A stretch of DNA of 64,000 nucleotides from Symsagittifera roscoffensis (taxonomy: Eukaryota > Xenacoelomorpha > Acoela > Convolutidae). The stretch covers positions 76,346,213-76,410,212 of the forward strand of contig NC_087064.1 of the NCBI RefSeq assembly GCF_963678635.1, in the 5' to 3' direction. The notes under the pieces were generated by a model. The model was not told the DNA's origin. It saw nothing but the letters and a program-made list of their open reading frames with translations, and made no database searches. The translations under genes were made by a program, and so were the position numbers. Positions 31,486 through 42,121 of the stretch are shown piece after piece; the stretch's first letter is position 1; every line of letters starts with the position of its first letter.

Positions 31486-32275
31486 GCGCAGAGACAATTC
31501 AGCCACAGACAATTCAGCCGATTTAAAATACAGACAATTCAGCCAAAAAAGCTCAGACAATTCAGCCAAAGACAATTCGGCCGATTTAGATTAAAGAGAC
31601 AAGATAAAAGGAAACAATAAAACTTTTCTAATTTGATTAGAGTCAGAAGGCTTTCAACAGTTTACCAAAGAAATGTAAAACATCAAATAACAAATTTCGA
31701 AGATCAAAACAAACTTGCTATGCATAAAGTTTTACGAAATATGTACATTGAAGGTACACAGTTTTAAATACTTCTGTATATGGTCTCGATTGTAGTTTTT
31801 TGCGTTTTGAACGAGTTTATCATTTGCTATTGAATACTTGGGCTTCTGTTTTCTGATAATATCACCGGACATTAGTCTCTCTAAATTAATTTCGGCGTTT
31901 TTTTGCTCATCTTTGAATCGTGTGATCAACTTGGGGAGGGCTGGATGCTTTGTCGATACGAACTTATTGAAAACGTTCCAATCGGCAATGTCAAACTTTG
32001 GTTTGACGCGTCTATTTCCTCGACAAGCACCAATATAGGTGTCTTCGAAGTAGTCTGATAGACTCTGGAATTCCTCTGAAGGATCCTCTTTTCGGAGCGC
32101 CTCAAACGCGAAAATAACGTCGTCAATGGGAACGAATGCCAAGCAAATCATTTTTTTGACATTCAGTCGAAACTCATCATCTTCCATGTACTTGCGCGAA
32201 AAACCAAGTTTTTGTACATTGCGCCATACTGCTTGGCCCAGGTGGAATTGTCTGTGGCCGAATTGTCTGAACGCG
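31486..32275 (-). mobile_element. Internally deleted Mutator-like (MULE) element (790 bp)
   Basis: Flanked by a perfect 10-bp duplication. The left end carries about five AGACAATTCAGCC-type units (31490-31580); the right end carries two such units in inverted orientation (about 32245-32272). The right inverted repeat runs directly into the remaining transposase codons, so the 5' part of the element was deleted. Confidence 0.8.
31732..32275 (-). pseudogene. C-terminal fragment of a MULE transposase
   Basis: The frame is open from the right inverted repeat to TAA/TGA at 31732 (about 180 codons). FHLGQAVWRNVQKLGFSRKY, followed by FRLNVKKMICLAFVPIDDV, AFEALRKEDP and DYFEDTYIG, is the pattern downstream of the MULE transposase catalytic core in animal elements. 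The DDE core itself is absent. Upstream codons are the terminal repeat, so no functional start exists. The remaining frame is uninterrupted, suggesting the deletion is not old. Confidence 0.75.
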
Positions 32276-32285
32276 CTTACTAAGG
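32276..32285. repeat. 10-bp target-site duplication CTTACTAAGG, right copy
   Basis: Pairs with 31476-31485. Confidence 0.8.
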
Positions 32286-32678
32286 CATAGTAAGTTCTAT
32301 GGAGATTCAAGACAGTGTATAGGCTTCTATATCTTCAGTGTATTTTTTTTAGAGATCTTGATTTTAAAATTAGTACCTAAATATTTGTTTGTTTGTTTTT
32401 AGTTGTTTCCTGATTCGACCGAAAAGGGAGCTTCCTAAGGTTGACAGTCCTTTTAAGCTGTTTGCATAGCTAGTTGATTTGCATTGACTATTTCTGGCAG
32501 CAGCTCACTCAAAATAACTTCTGTCAGGGCTTTTGCCGAGACTCTTCAATGGTTGATAAAATGAACTTTCACTTGAATCGTTGTTGGCTTTGTAGAGTCT
32601 CCGTTTTTTTAATAGTGGCAATTTGAGGGTTTCATGTATGAACCCGTGGTTTTTTCAATAACTAATGCTCATTCCTAC

Positions 32679-32804
32679 CTTCATCTGCAGATCCAACTGC
32701 TCACTATCCCTTTTTTGGGGTCGTGTAAATGCGAGTTTGTCGGTAGACTTTACTTGTACTGGTTCCGAAGTTGAATCGTTCGGGTTTCGTACAAAGACAT
32801 TTTT
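32679..32804 (-). CDS. Possible orphan coding exon (42 codons)
   Basis: Bounded by a consensus acceptor (CTTACAG|A) and donor (AAG|GTAGGA), with exactly 42 open codons in one frame. The product is polar (NVFVRNPNDSTSEPVQ, TRPQKRDSEQLDLQMK) and has no family I recognise. It may belong with 33200-33379 to an unrecognised gene or dead transposon nested in the GPCR intron. A chance match is possible. Confidence 0.3.
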
Positions 32805-33199
32805 CTGTAAGTATACGCTAAAAGACTCATATTTCTTGCTTCCCTTTTGGCTTTGCTGTCTCTAGGGGCGAGGCATTGTTCATTCGTGACTGGCAAATTC
32901 TTAGAATTGCGATTTTTTTTCAGCCAGTTTTTTCTCTGCCATATTATGTCTCCGTCTGCATGATAGATAAGTTTGACTACCAGAAGACGACTTTGGTTTG
33001 TTGCTTAAGGGATTGCACTCAGCAACACTGCTCATACTTAAATTCACCTTCAAATACTCTCGTAAAAGTTAAGCACGTCCGTAATTGGGTTATCTCCATA
33101 ATCTTGATTTATTAAAGATAGGCTTAATTTCCTGGAATCCTTCTCGAACTTTTGGACCGGCCTGAAATATCTGATAGATCGTTCGTCTATTGAGTTACT

Positions 33200-33379
33200 T
33201 TATGTGTTGTTTTTGCTTAAAACGTTTAATTTTTTTTGCTGATACTCAATAATTTCGACGAGCTGTTCAAACAGCTTCTTCGTTTCCGGATTGACCAATT
33301 CATTGGTTATAGACTCCCTGATTACTGTTTGCTTAGGGACTACGTCGAAAGCCTCTTCCATCTTTTGGCTATATGGATT
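33200..33379 (-). CDS. Possible terminal coding exon (59 codons plus stop)
   Basis: Preceded by a strong acceptor (TTTCCTTTTCAG|A) and open for 59 codons to TAA. The product is charged and probably helical (MEEAFDVVPKQ, NPETKKLFEQLVEIIEYQQK). It looks protein-like for such A/T-rich DNA, but no family is recognised and no upstream partner exon was found. It could be a relic. Confidence 0.35.
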   Translation of the reverse strand, partial: NPYSQKMEEAFDVVPKQTVIRESITNELVNPETKKLFEQLVEIIEYQQKKLNVLSKNNT

Positions 33380-33943
33380 CTGAAAAGGAAACGGCGGAGT
33401 ATTAAGGAAATCTAAATTAGCTACTCAGGTGTTCTTTTTAAGCTAGTATGATTAAAACCAAACTTTCGACGAATCCCGAAAAGGAGACAGCCGAAAATTA
33501 ATTAAAATTTTGATCAGCCACCGCACAGACAAAATCAGTTACGGCGCACCACGACATGTTCCAATTACTTGGATCACAGGCCAATGAATTCTTAATACAA
33601 TGCAACAGTAGTTAAATTTTTGCCTTCTGTCTCAAGGGTCAAAAGTTTTTAATAGGAAACTATACCGGAGTTTAAAAAGTATATTCACAACACATATTGA
33701 CAAGATTTCACGCTTGAAGGCTTTCAGGGAAATTCAAACAATATTACATAAATTTTGAGTTACGCTACTTTCTTTCTCCTGTAGAATGTTAGGATGTGTA
33801 ATTAGCTTAGATGCCGGGTCGCAAATGGCTTTAAAGCTAGTTTGCTGTATCTAGGTCTCAATACCTTCAGATACTAAAAAAAATACCATCAAAAATGGGT
33901 AGTTAAAAAGACGAAGTTTGCATTGAGAAGAAAACCTTCTGAA
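33380..33943. other. GPCR intron, R1-like fragment at its right end
   Basis: About 33870-33943 matches the first part of repeat R1 (AAAAATGGGTAGTTAAAAAG and the following GTCGG). The - strand gypsy element interrupts it; R1-like sequence resumes briefly at 41044. Confidence 0.5.
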
Positions 33944-33948
33944 GTCGG
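33944..33948. repeat. Target-site duplication GTCGG, left copy
   Basis: Pairs with GTCGG at 41044-41048; five bases is common for Ty3/gypsy. Confidence 0.85.
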
Positions 33949-34279
33949 CGACATTTGCCGAGAATATCGAGTGAAAACTTTGTGGTTCAGCAAGAAGTAA
34001 ATTGCTTTGTTAAATGAAATAGTTAGTTACAAGAATTAAAGTAGATGCTTAGTTTCAATTTATTCTTGAGGTCAGAATTTTATCCTGAATAACAGTGAGG
34101 ATAAGATAGATAAATGGACATCTAACAAGCGATGTAGAACACATAGAGAGTGATCACGCACAGCGTGGTATTTAGTATAGGCCAGAACTTTGACTTTGGT
34201 TAATGAGATTAACATAAATCTGCAGCAAGACTGCAAAAAGACAAGTTGATAACGAGCTACCGAAGGTCGCCTTACGACA
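33949..34279 (-). repeat. 3' LTR of the decayed gypsy element
   Basis: 331 bp, begins TGTCG in element sense; its last base is G where the other LTR has A. A purine-rich tract (GCGGGGAA) precedes it. Confidence 0.9.
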
Positions 34280-34467
34280 TTCCCCGCGGGAGAAAAAGTT
34301 TTTGGTAAATAGCCCAAAATTTATCGAAATGTAATAGAACTGCACCCAGGCGAGCATAAGATTGATAGCTCCCCTATACCACTTAAATGCTTTACAGTAA
34401 AACAAAAGTAACAAGATGTATATGAGAAAGAGTTTTAGCGAGTTTAACGGAGTTTGATATTTGTAGA

Positions 34468-35771
34468 CTAGTCAATCCTTTTCGGGAGTTTCATTGACTT
34501 GAGCGAGATAGGTAGAGGACATCGCCGTAGAGCCAGTTTGAAACCTGTCTCGGATGAGGGGTTTCCGTGGCGAGGACGAAGACCCGGGCGCCCTTTCAAG
34601 ATCAATTTGACGGAGTGGCGTAAGGAATCGCCAAAGAACTTTGTCGGTTTCTTACTGCGGAGTGAATTCCTGACTGTCTCTGAGTCGTCAACCAATGGTT
34701 GAGCGGGGAGAGATAGCGACGGATAAGATGAGGAGTGCGGCTCTGAGGACGCGGATTGAGAGGGATGAACAATGCCCTTCGGAGACAAAATTTCCAGCGA
34801 AGAAAGAGTAGTCTCCATATTTGTTGGACTGCGGCAAGTAAACTTGTCGGAAGAGTCGGTAGCAGGCGAAGAGGTGGCACAATACGTGTTCTGCTGCTGA
34901 GACGAAGCTGATGAGCTAGGAAGTTTAGCGGTAGAGACGGTAGGTGGCGAGAGGGTGGCACTGTTCGAATTTTGCTGCTGAGATGTGGGTTTAGGCAGCT
35001 TGGCAAACGTAACCGGCGGTCAGTCGTGCTGAAGCTTTTGTCTTTTTTCCGCGGGAGTAGATCCCTGAACCACCTGTAGGCCGCCATTTGACCCAGTCGA
35101 ACTCTCACTCGATGAGTCCGCCGTAAGGTCCACCATCGGGGCAGATAAACTAGGGTTCCCTGGTCGTTGTTCCAGCATCACAGGTTGAGAACGCGTAGGT
35201 GACCTCTTAACTACACCATGAGAGGTAAGATTCGAAGCTTGAAGACGATCACCTAGAGTGTTTTGACCAACTGAAATGTTATACTGAGAATTAGGTTTGA
35301 GGCAAATATGATTTTTTCGATAAACTTTTCCAGTGTCAGTAACATAAGTATGATCGGTAACACGGACAATCTTGAGTTTAGCAGACTTAAAGAGAGGTTT
35401 CCCACATTGGCGATCTATAATTTTCCTAAAAACTTTAACTCGGTTAGGATCAGACAATAGAAGATTTTCTAGTTTACTTGTTTTTGTCGGTCGGCGAGGT
35501 TGCAGAGCGGGTAATCTTCGGGGATTAACTTGTGCCCCCGGAGGCGTAAAATTCGGCCCAACATTCGGAAAACGAAAAGTGTTATGATTAAGGCCGTCTT
35601 CAGAGAATGGGCAAGGTCCGAATGACGGCTTGCCAGTTCTTTGAGGACCCGTTTTCCACCGTCCGGTGGGAGTTTTCGCTTAAACTGCGACCACTTATTG
35701 GCCGCCCGAGCAAGTTCAGCCAGCGCCTTGTAGGGTTCACTGTCCGCCACATTTCCATCCAGCGAAAACAA
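34468..35771 (-). pseudogene. Pol C-terminal region of decayed gypsy element
   Basis: Pieces in several frames. A segment after the integrase core (35469-35771). An integrase C-terminal region with HTYVTDTGKVYRKNHICLKP (35020-35457). A Ser/Pro-rich tail ending near 34468 with RSKKPTKFFGDSLRH, a form typical of gypsy pol ends. Frame changes occur near 35460 and 35020. Confidence 0.65.
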
Positions 35772-35959
35772 TGGTTTGAAGCGGGGAGCAACCGTAGGAC
35801 CTGCACTGCCTCGAGGAACAGCTTTCGCACGATCCGTGCTATAATCCTGGCTGGCAATCTGGTCCGGCGTTAGAAGGTTCTGCTCCAGTCCTTAGGCTGA
35901 AGTATCAGGTTGAACAGCAGTATAAAACGTTTGGGACCACTCATTAAACCCACTCAGTA

Positions 35960-37279
35960 TTAGGTATTAGGTCGACCAAAATTTAATTCAAAAGGCGATT
36001 TCTTAAGCACCGAGTTATTACTCTTGCGAATATCTTCGACTATTTGTTGGATCGTTTCCTTAAAGTTTTTGAAATTAGGATAGAGTTTTGCAGCACCCAG
36101 TTTTCGCTTTATGGTCTGAATCGAACGCTCAACTGAACCACTGCCTCTATGGTCTCCTACTGGTGAGAGAATGTGTTTAATACCTCTGCTAGAGCAAAAT
36201 TTTTGTACCAAGTTATTTTTAAAACCTGAACCGTGATCCGTTCTGATAGAATGAGGTATACCATGAATACGAATGTAAAATGCGAGATATTTAGTGACCT
36301 TCTTAGCCCCAGTAGTTTTAGAATTAAGAACTGAATGAAACTTAGCGAAACGATCGACTGCTACCAAAAGGAAGATCTTAGAACCCTTATCATCAAGTAT
36401 AGGACCCGCAAAATCTAGTTGAAGATCCTGATTTGGCCCAGATTGACTAGGTAAAGATTTTGCAGTATTAAAGGTTTTCGCGGTCTTAAGATTCATACCA
36501 AACATGGTGCATTCACGGCACTTCTCACAAATCTCGACAACTTGGCCGTTCAGGAATGGCCACCAGAGATACTCGGAGGCCGTCATCATGGCCTCTTGTC
36601 CCGGATGGGAGCGGTTAAGGCGAGTAAGTACAGCTTGTCGTAGAGGCTCGGGTATGGCCAGTTTATTATCAATAACTACACAGTTATTGACCACAGCTGC
36701 TTTGGTCCATAATTGGGCCATATAAGATCCAAGCTTATTAAACGATGTGATGTCTTTGTTGATGATAGCTCGTTTCATAGGGCCCAGAAAACTGTCCTCC
36801 TCCGTCAGTTCTGCCAAGAGATCCGCATCAAAAAGGCCAGGCAGCCCCACAATTTCTTTCTTCGAGGTCGAAAGAAGAGGTTTGCCACCATTAACAGCAA
36901 GAACTCCAATTCTTGCGGCAGTGTTGGCATTTCCGGGTTTTGACAGACGACACCGTCTCATAGCCTCTAGCAACTGTGTATGGCCATCCTTTCGTGACGT
37001 GGTTCTTGTAGCGACAAAACGGGTTTTGGCAGCTCGTTCTCGAGTCCGGTTGTTCTGACGTATCTGATCTAGTCTGGAGATTCGGCTCAGCTGTCGAAAT
37101 CTCATTGGCGGACGCGGACTTGGTCGACGGAACTTTGGTGAGTTGAATGGAAATGTTTCCACGAACGTGAGCAGATCAGCTTGTTCAGCTGTCGAGTTTA
37201 ATAAAGTCTGGGAGTCGAGTTGAGTTAAAGTAGAATTTAAGTCAAAATTAGTTTGATTAGTGCCAGGCGGTAGATTCAT
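35960..37279 (-). pseudogene. Integrase region of decayed gypsy element
   Basis: 439 open codons. A zinc-binding HHCC region (RSHPGQEAMMTASEYLWWP, then CEKCREC) and an rve core with D in LQLDFAGPI, D in RTDHGSGF and E in GSVERSIQ (DX35E spacing kept). This domain itself appears unbroken and is the best-preserved part of the element; it stops short at NFGRPNT, where the frame breaks. Confidence 0.85.
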
Positions 37280-37289
37280 AACTTTAGGA

Positions 37290-37955
37290 TTTTGATGTGC
37301 AATTGTTAAAATTTGAGATTGATGACTGTTTCGTAAAGATTCAGGTCGGAGACAATGAATTTCAGTAAGGCAGACTGGTCAACGATTATCAATTTTCATA
37401 CGGGTTTTTGATTGGTTAATATCTTTGAGCATAAACCGACGCCCTCTTTCGTTAAAGAATTCAAACAGCCTATTTGCATAACGTGATTTAATTGGTTGGA
37501 ACTTTGAGCAAACTTTTCGTCGCCCCCTACCGGAGAGTGTTGAGATGAATTGGCAATATGATGCTGCGACGAGATTTTAACACCCTCTTGCGATGGCGAA
37601 CAACACCTGTTCCTCAATTTAGTTGAATTATAAGAGTTAATAAAAGTGAGGGCCTGATGGAAAGCCTCAATGGATTTAACAACGAAGAGTTCGTCGTATT
37701 TAGAGGGCTCAGGAGCTGAAAACGTAGGATAACGAAAAGTTAATCGACTATCCCCAACGTGACCCTGGGAACATGAATGACCTCGAAATCGAAAGGTAAT
37801 AAGCGATCTGCCCATCTGGTAAGACGAGATTGATACGACTTATTATTATAATTTTCATTCCGAAATGATAGCTTAATGATCAGTCAACACTTGAAAACGA
37901 GTACCCAACAGATAGGTGCGAAAATGTTCGCAGGGCCAAACAATTGCCAACAATT
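37290..37955 (-). pseudogene. RNase H region of decayed gypsy element (broken)
   Basis: RNase H starts in the RT frame (CDASPNGLGACLEQ near 38040), then continues in other frames with stops. An LTDH motif is visible near 37880 directly before a stop codon. Confidence 0.6.
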
Positions 37956-39169
37956 CTAATTCGTTGGTACTATATTTTGCCTCCGCACACTTGGGGCCCA
38001 AACTCCCGGTTCGATTTCTTGTTCAAGGCAAGCTCCTAAGCCATTAGGGCTAGCGTCACATTTTACCCTTGAGTTTTCTGACGAGTCGTTTTGATAGAGG
38101 CTAGGGAATTTGGCGATCATATTGATTATGCTTTTGAAGGCATTATCTTGCTCCTCTCCCCACAGAAATGACTGTTTGTTACAGGCCTTTAAAGATAACC
38201 GAAAATGAACAGTGTGGGTATGTAAATCGGGTATAAACCTTTGTAAATGATTTAACGTCCCCATAAACGAACGTAGTTGTTTCAGAGTTCTCGGAGGTTT
38301 GAGTGATTGAATTGCCTGGATCTTTGAAAATTTAGGCGAGTAGCCGTCCTCATTAATGTCATACCCTAACCAAGTTAGTTGGTTAACAGAGAATTCGCAC
38401 TCACTCAGTTTTAGTGCCCAGCGTTCCACATCAAGTCTTTGCATCACCTTCTCAACCAGTTCGTTATGTTCATGGACATCTCCTTTTGTAACTATCAAAA
38501 TATTATCTATGTAGCAAATGACACCTTCTAGCCCTTGTAAATTACAGTCCATTGCTTTCTGGAATTCGGTAGGCATGTCGGTTAAACCACAAAACCCGGT
38601 TTTGAATCGGCACGTCTCCGTAGCATCTCCACACAAAACATTAAAATTGCAATGACTACTAGTTAGCGATGACAATGGCAACTGACTAAACGCATACTTC
38701 AGATCCAAGGACGTGAACCAAACCTTTCCAGGTACATTTCTAGTTATAATCTGCGCTGCGGAATCGATGAGTTCATGAATGTTCGGCATCTTGTACTTGT
38801 TTTTCCAGATCTGAGCGTTCATCGGCTTAATATTAAGGGAGAGTTTGATTGAGCCATCCTTATTTGCAGTTAACACAAAAGGCGCTATGAAAAAATCAGT
38901 CGTACACTTGTCCAGTTTTTCAATATGACCTTGCTCCATTAGAAGTTTTTTTCATTCGCAACTCTATCCTGAATATGGATTGGAACTTTTCGTCCTTTAA
39001 TTTGACGGGGCACCAGAGGGAGTTTAAAGTTAGTATAAACTTTATGATGCTTAGATCGGCCTAGACGACTGAAAATATTTGCGTATTTATTCGCAAAAAA
39101 AGAACTCCAATAAATTGATATCAGATCCTGGGAAATATCCTCCAGTAAGTGAACCGATTCAGCCTTCAA
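37956..39169 (-). pseudogene. Reverse transcriptase of decayed gypsy element
   Basis: Two overlapping frames joined at an A-run near 38945 (one-base indel). The upstream part has KVPIHIQDRV; the downstream part has the palm (TSLDLKYAFSQLPL) and the active-site box as YIDN instead of YxDD, so the second catalytic Asp is lost. The thumb contains RSFMGTLNHLQRFIPDL. Confidence 0.85.
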
Positions 39170-39391
39170 CTGTGTTGTAACTACACCAAGTTGCTCCTGC
39201 AGATCCAGGCCTAAAATATTACGGGTTCTGTTTTACGAAATGAGGAACTGAGCGTTATCCACCTTCCAGCCGCTAGAAGAAATCGGGATATGAGTCGACC
39301 CGAGAAGACGAATAGGTTGCTTATTGTAGTCAACATACAAAGTATCGATAGGGTATCGTGTGATGTCCTGGAATTCGATTGACGGGCTTCG

Positions 39392-40714
39392 TTATAAAAG
39401 TAAGTCACAAGTACGTTTGTTCAGGAACGAAACTGGGCTTCCTGTGTCAACAGTTGAATAGAAGAAACTGTAACCTGAACGCAATTGAACGCTGAGGCTC
39501 CTGGATTTTCCTCTGCTCGACTTGAGGGTTTCAATACTGTTGATCCTGACTGCGGTTTCCAATTGTAAGACCCCATATTTTGGTTCACTGTCGTGCTTAG
39601 CATCTATGAAATTACAATCTATAGAGGGACCTGAAGCTTCCTCGTTCTCAAGAACCATATTTACTCTTCGTTTTGACGAATTACAGCACTTTGCGAAATG
39701 ACAACGTTTCCTACAGAGGTTACACGTAACTTCTCGAGCTTGACAAAATTTTCGGTGATGCGGACTAAAAGGATTACCGCAGAATTAACCTGACTTATTC
39801 CCTTGGTTACTTCGTGAGTTTTGTCGATTGTTTTGATTTTGAGGATAGTTCCGTTTCCCTCTGGACGACTGAATCGAGATAGTGGATTCCTGTTTAACCT
39901 TAATAGCGTTAGAATGCTGATTGCGAGGAAGTATTTTTTGGAATTGAGCAGATGTGCTTGCACCCTTTTCACACTGGAGTGCGAGTTTAAAGGTGTCATC
40001 TAGATCAGCCTTAGCCTTATTAGGTTGTTGTTGAACATCTACATCTTGAATTCGTCCAATAAAGAGGTCTTTTAGTGTCGCCCTTTCTTGTGCGTTGGGC
40101 CAATTACACAGGGCCACTTGAGCACTAAGACGAGCGTAAAATGACGAGAAAGTATCGTTATCAAGCATAAATACTGTATTGTGAAGCTTGATACGTTCAA
40201 CCGTATAGTGCCGTTCCACCTTGAATAACGTTTCACAGCCATTGTGAAATTCTCGAAAAGGGATGACGCTGATGTCCGTGTGAGCAAAAGAGTCTGCAAA
40301 GCGTCTCTTTCCTTCGTTCCCCAAAGCGAAGAACAACCGAGACTTCAGGCGAGCCTAAGCTTCGTGGTAGTACCAGTTCTGACTGATTATGGGACCTTTT
40401 CTCCTCCTCTCAACATTTAGCTCATTTATTCTTCGAATTGCCGCTTGATCTCTCTGTATTCAAGCATCAGCCGCTCCAGCGTCTTCGCCAGTGACAACTG
40501 TCTCTGGTTTCGGAGGGGGTTCATCGATGACCTCTACGGGTTCGACTAGAAGATCGTGAGGGTTGATGTTATCTTTTAGACCCGCTGCCAAGAAGAATTG
40601 GCCTATCCACGATTCCCAGAGGAATGGCGGGTTAACAGAAGCTTTCGCCCAGAAGAGGGGAATTCCTAACAGGTCAGTCCTGTCTTCGTTCACAGGAACT
40701 GCTGGCTGCTCCAT
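39392..40714 (-). pseudogene. Gag, zinc knuckles and protease of decayed gypsy element
   Basis: Gag N-terminus at 40460-40714 (ATG at 40714) and gag body at 39785-40336 in another frame. A TAA stop sits within the first zinc-knuckle region near 39785, followed by CNLCRKRCHFAKC (second knuckle, CX2CX4HX4C), then protease with VDTGSPVSFLN near 39415. At least two frame or stop defects. Confidence 0.75.
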
Positions 40715-41043
40715 GACATTTGCCGAGAATATCGAGTGAAAACTTTGTTGTTCAGCAAGAAGTAAATTGCTTTGTTAAATGAAATAGTTAGTTACAAGAA
40801 TTAAAGTAGATGCTTAGTTTCAATTTATTCTTGAGGTCAGAACTTTATCCTGAATAACAGTGAGGATAAGATAGATAAATGGACATCTAACAAGCGATGT
40901 AGAAAACATAGAGAGTGATCACGCACAGCGTGGTATTTAGTATAGGCCAGAACTATGACCTTGGTTAATGAGATTAACATAAATCTGCAGCAAGACTGCA
41001 AAAGGACAAGTTGATAAGAGGTACCGAAGGTCGCCTCACGACA
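40714..41043 (-). repeat. 5' LTR of the decayed gypsy element
   Basis: 330 bp, TGTCG...TGTCA in element sense. TGGAGCAGCC (PBS candidate) follows immediately at 40713, and the gag ATG overlaps the LTR/PBS junction. Confidence 0.9.
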
Positions 41044-41048
41044 GTCGG
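41044..41048. repeat. Target-site duplication GTCGG, right copy
   Basis: Pairs with 33944-33948. Confidence 0.85.
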
Positions 41049-41565
41049 AATAAAAACTGTCATTTTTTTTGCTTGTGTACCGCTGGATATGTCTATTTTT
41101 TTTTTCGCTTCAGTGCGACTCGTTACACAAGCACAGCCTGGATTTCGGAGGCCCGGGGTCAGTAACGGATTTAAGGGGCACAGCGGAGAGAACGCTCTTC
41201 TTTCACGGATTCGACACCCTGTCCGACCACTTTTATACTATTACGACATCCGATTTCAGTGAAACAACCGTAAAATTTCTTTATCGAAGCGTTCCGTCCT
41301 AAATGTACTAATTTTGAGGGTCGCTTGGTGATAGAAAAAATCGCTTGGCCGCCAAAATTTTTGATTTATTTTGAAAATCCGTCACCTCGAGAAGCCTAGT
41401 CTCCACCGTTTCGTTTCTTCAGGATTTATTTTTGCTGTTTCTTGATTTCTAAGATGTTTTTTTTTGCTTGAATTTGGAAAAATTAGTTTCGGTTTTCTGT
41501 TAAAAATGTATAATTACGATTTAGGTTAAACACAGAATTTATTGCAGTTCAGTTTAAAGCGGTAC
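41049..41565 (-). other. 5' part of the last GPCR intron
   Basis: No gene. Positions 41390-41411 carry GAAGCCTAGTCTCCACCGTT, which recurs on the other side of the TM6-TM7 exon at 41793-41835. Confidence 0.5.
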
Positions 41566-41736
41566 CTGTTGAGTATTGTGAGCATCTGTGTGAGTATGTA
41601 TGGCAGTCCCACAAACACCTCGTCTGAAATGCCCCCCAGCTGCCAAGTGTACACTAGCCACATGAGTTCACTCGGCACCCAACTAATGATGTAGAACAGC
41701 ACCAGGCCCAGTACTGTATAGAACACTTTCTGGGAT
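41566..41736 (-). CDS. Class-A GPCR, exon for TM6 to start of TM7
   Basis: 171 nt between a TTTCAG acceptor and an ACAG|GTACC donor. It encodes TM6 (VFYTVLGLVLFYIISWVP, with SWxP in place of the usual CWxP), extracellular loop 3 and the start of TM7 (VGLPYILTQMLTILN). The first base completes a codon with the two bases left by the exon at 42122-42440, and the last two bases complete a Ser codon with 7312. Phases therefore fit on both sides. Confidence 0.93.
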
Positions 41737-42121
41737 CTGAAACGGGTCAACAGATAAAACTGACTTTGAATTTCCATTTTATTTATTCAATCATAGAAGC
41801 CTATAGAAGCCTATAGTCTCCACCGTTTTTTTCTATAGTCTCCAAAGAAGCCTATAGTCTCCAAAGAAACTGAACGGATACACTTAGTGCGATCAAACTG
41901 ATCATCTATCTTCATAAGGAAAGATCAATTAATCTTTCCTTCTTGCTTACTCTTAGGTTGACCATACAGAAATTCATTTTCCTCGTCTCGCATAAATGGC
42001 ATTGATTGATTTCTGACCCCAAACAAGTTCTCTCCCAAACAAAAAAGGCCAGATTCGAAAAATTTTACTGTTAAAGCTACCATGATAAATACTATATGAA
42101 AAAACTGTGAGGGACTCTTAC
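41737..42121 (-). other. GPCR intron with scrambled short duplications
   Basis: Tandem AGAAGCCTATAGTCTCCA units lie at 41793-41867. A 33-bp stretch at 41869-41901 is a head-to-tail junction copy of a 28-bp segment of the neighbouring exon (42384-42411). Confidence 0.7.

Larger units (their letters stand above)
33949..41043 (-). mobile_element. Decayed 7.1-kb Ty3/gypsy retrotransposon, minus strand
   Basis: LTRs of about 330 bp differ at roughly ten positions, and the GTCGG duplication is intact. Order on the minus strand: LTR, gag, zinc knuckles, protease, RT, RNase H, integrase, C-terminal tail, LTR. There is no env. The double zinc-knuckle form and VDTGSPVSF protease suit the animal K02A2.6-like Ty3/gypsy lineage (from memory). 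Several frameshifts and stops make it inactive. It is older than the 18.9-kb element. Confidence 0.93.

Noticed and set aside
31486-31590. Repeated AGACAATTCAGCC units as a CRISPR-like array
   Set aside because: Irregular spacing, short units, eukaryotic context, and they match inverted units at the other end of a transposon with a 10-bp target duplication.
34499-37058. Plus-strand ORFs over the decayed gypsy element
   Set aside because: Complementary shadows of the minus-strand pol region.
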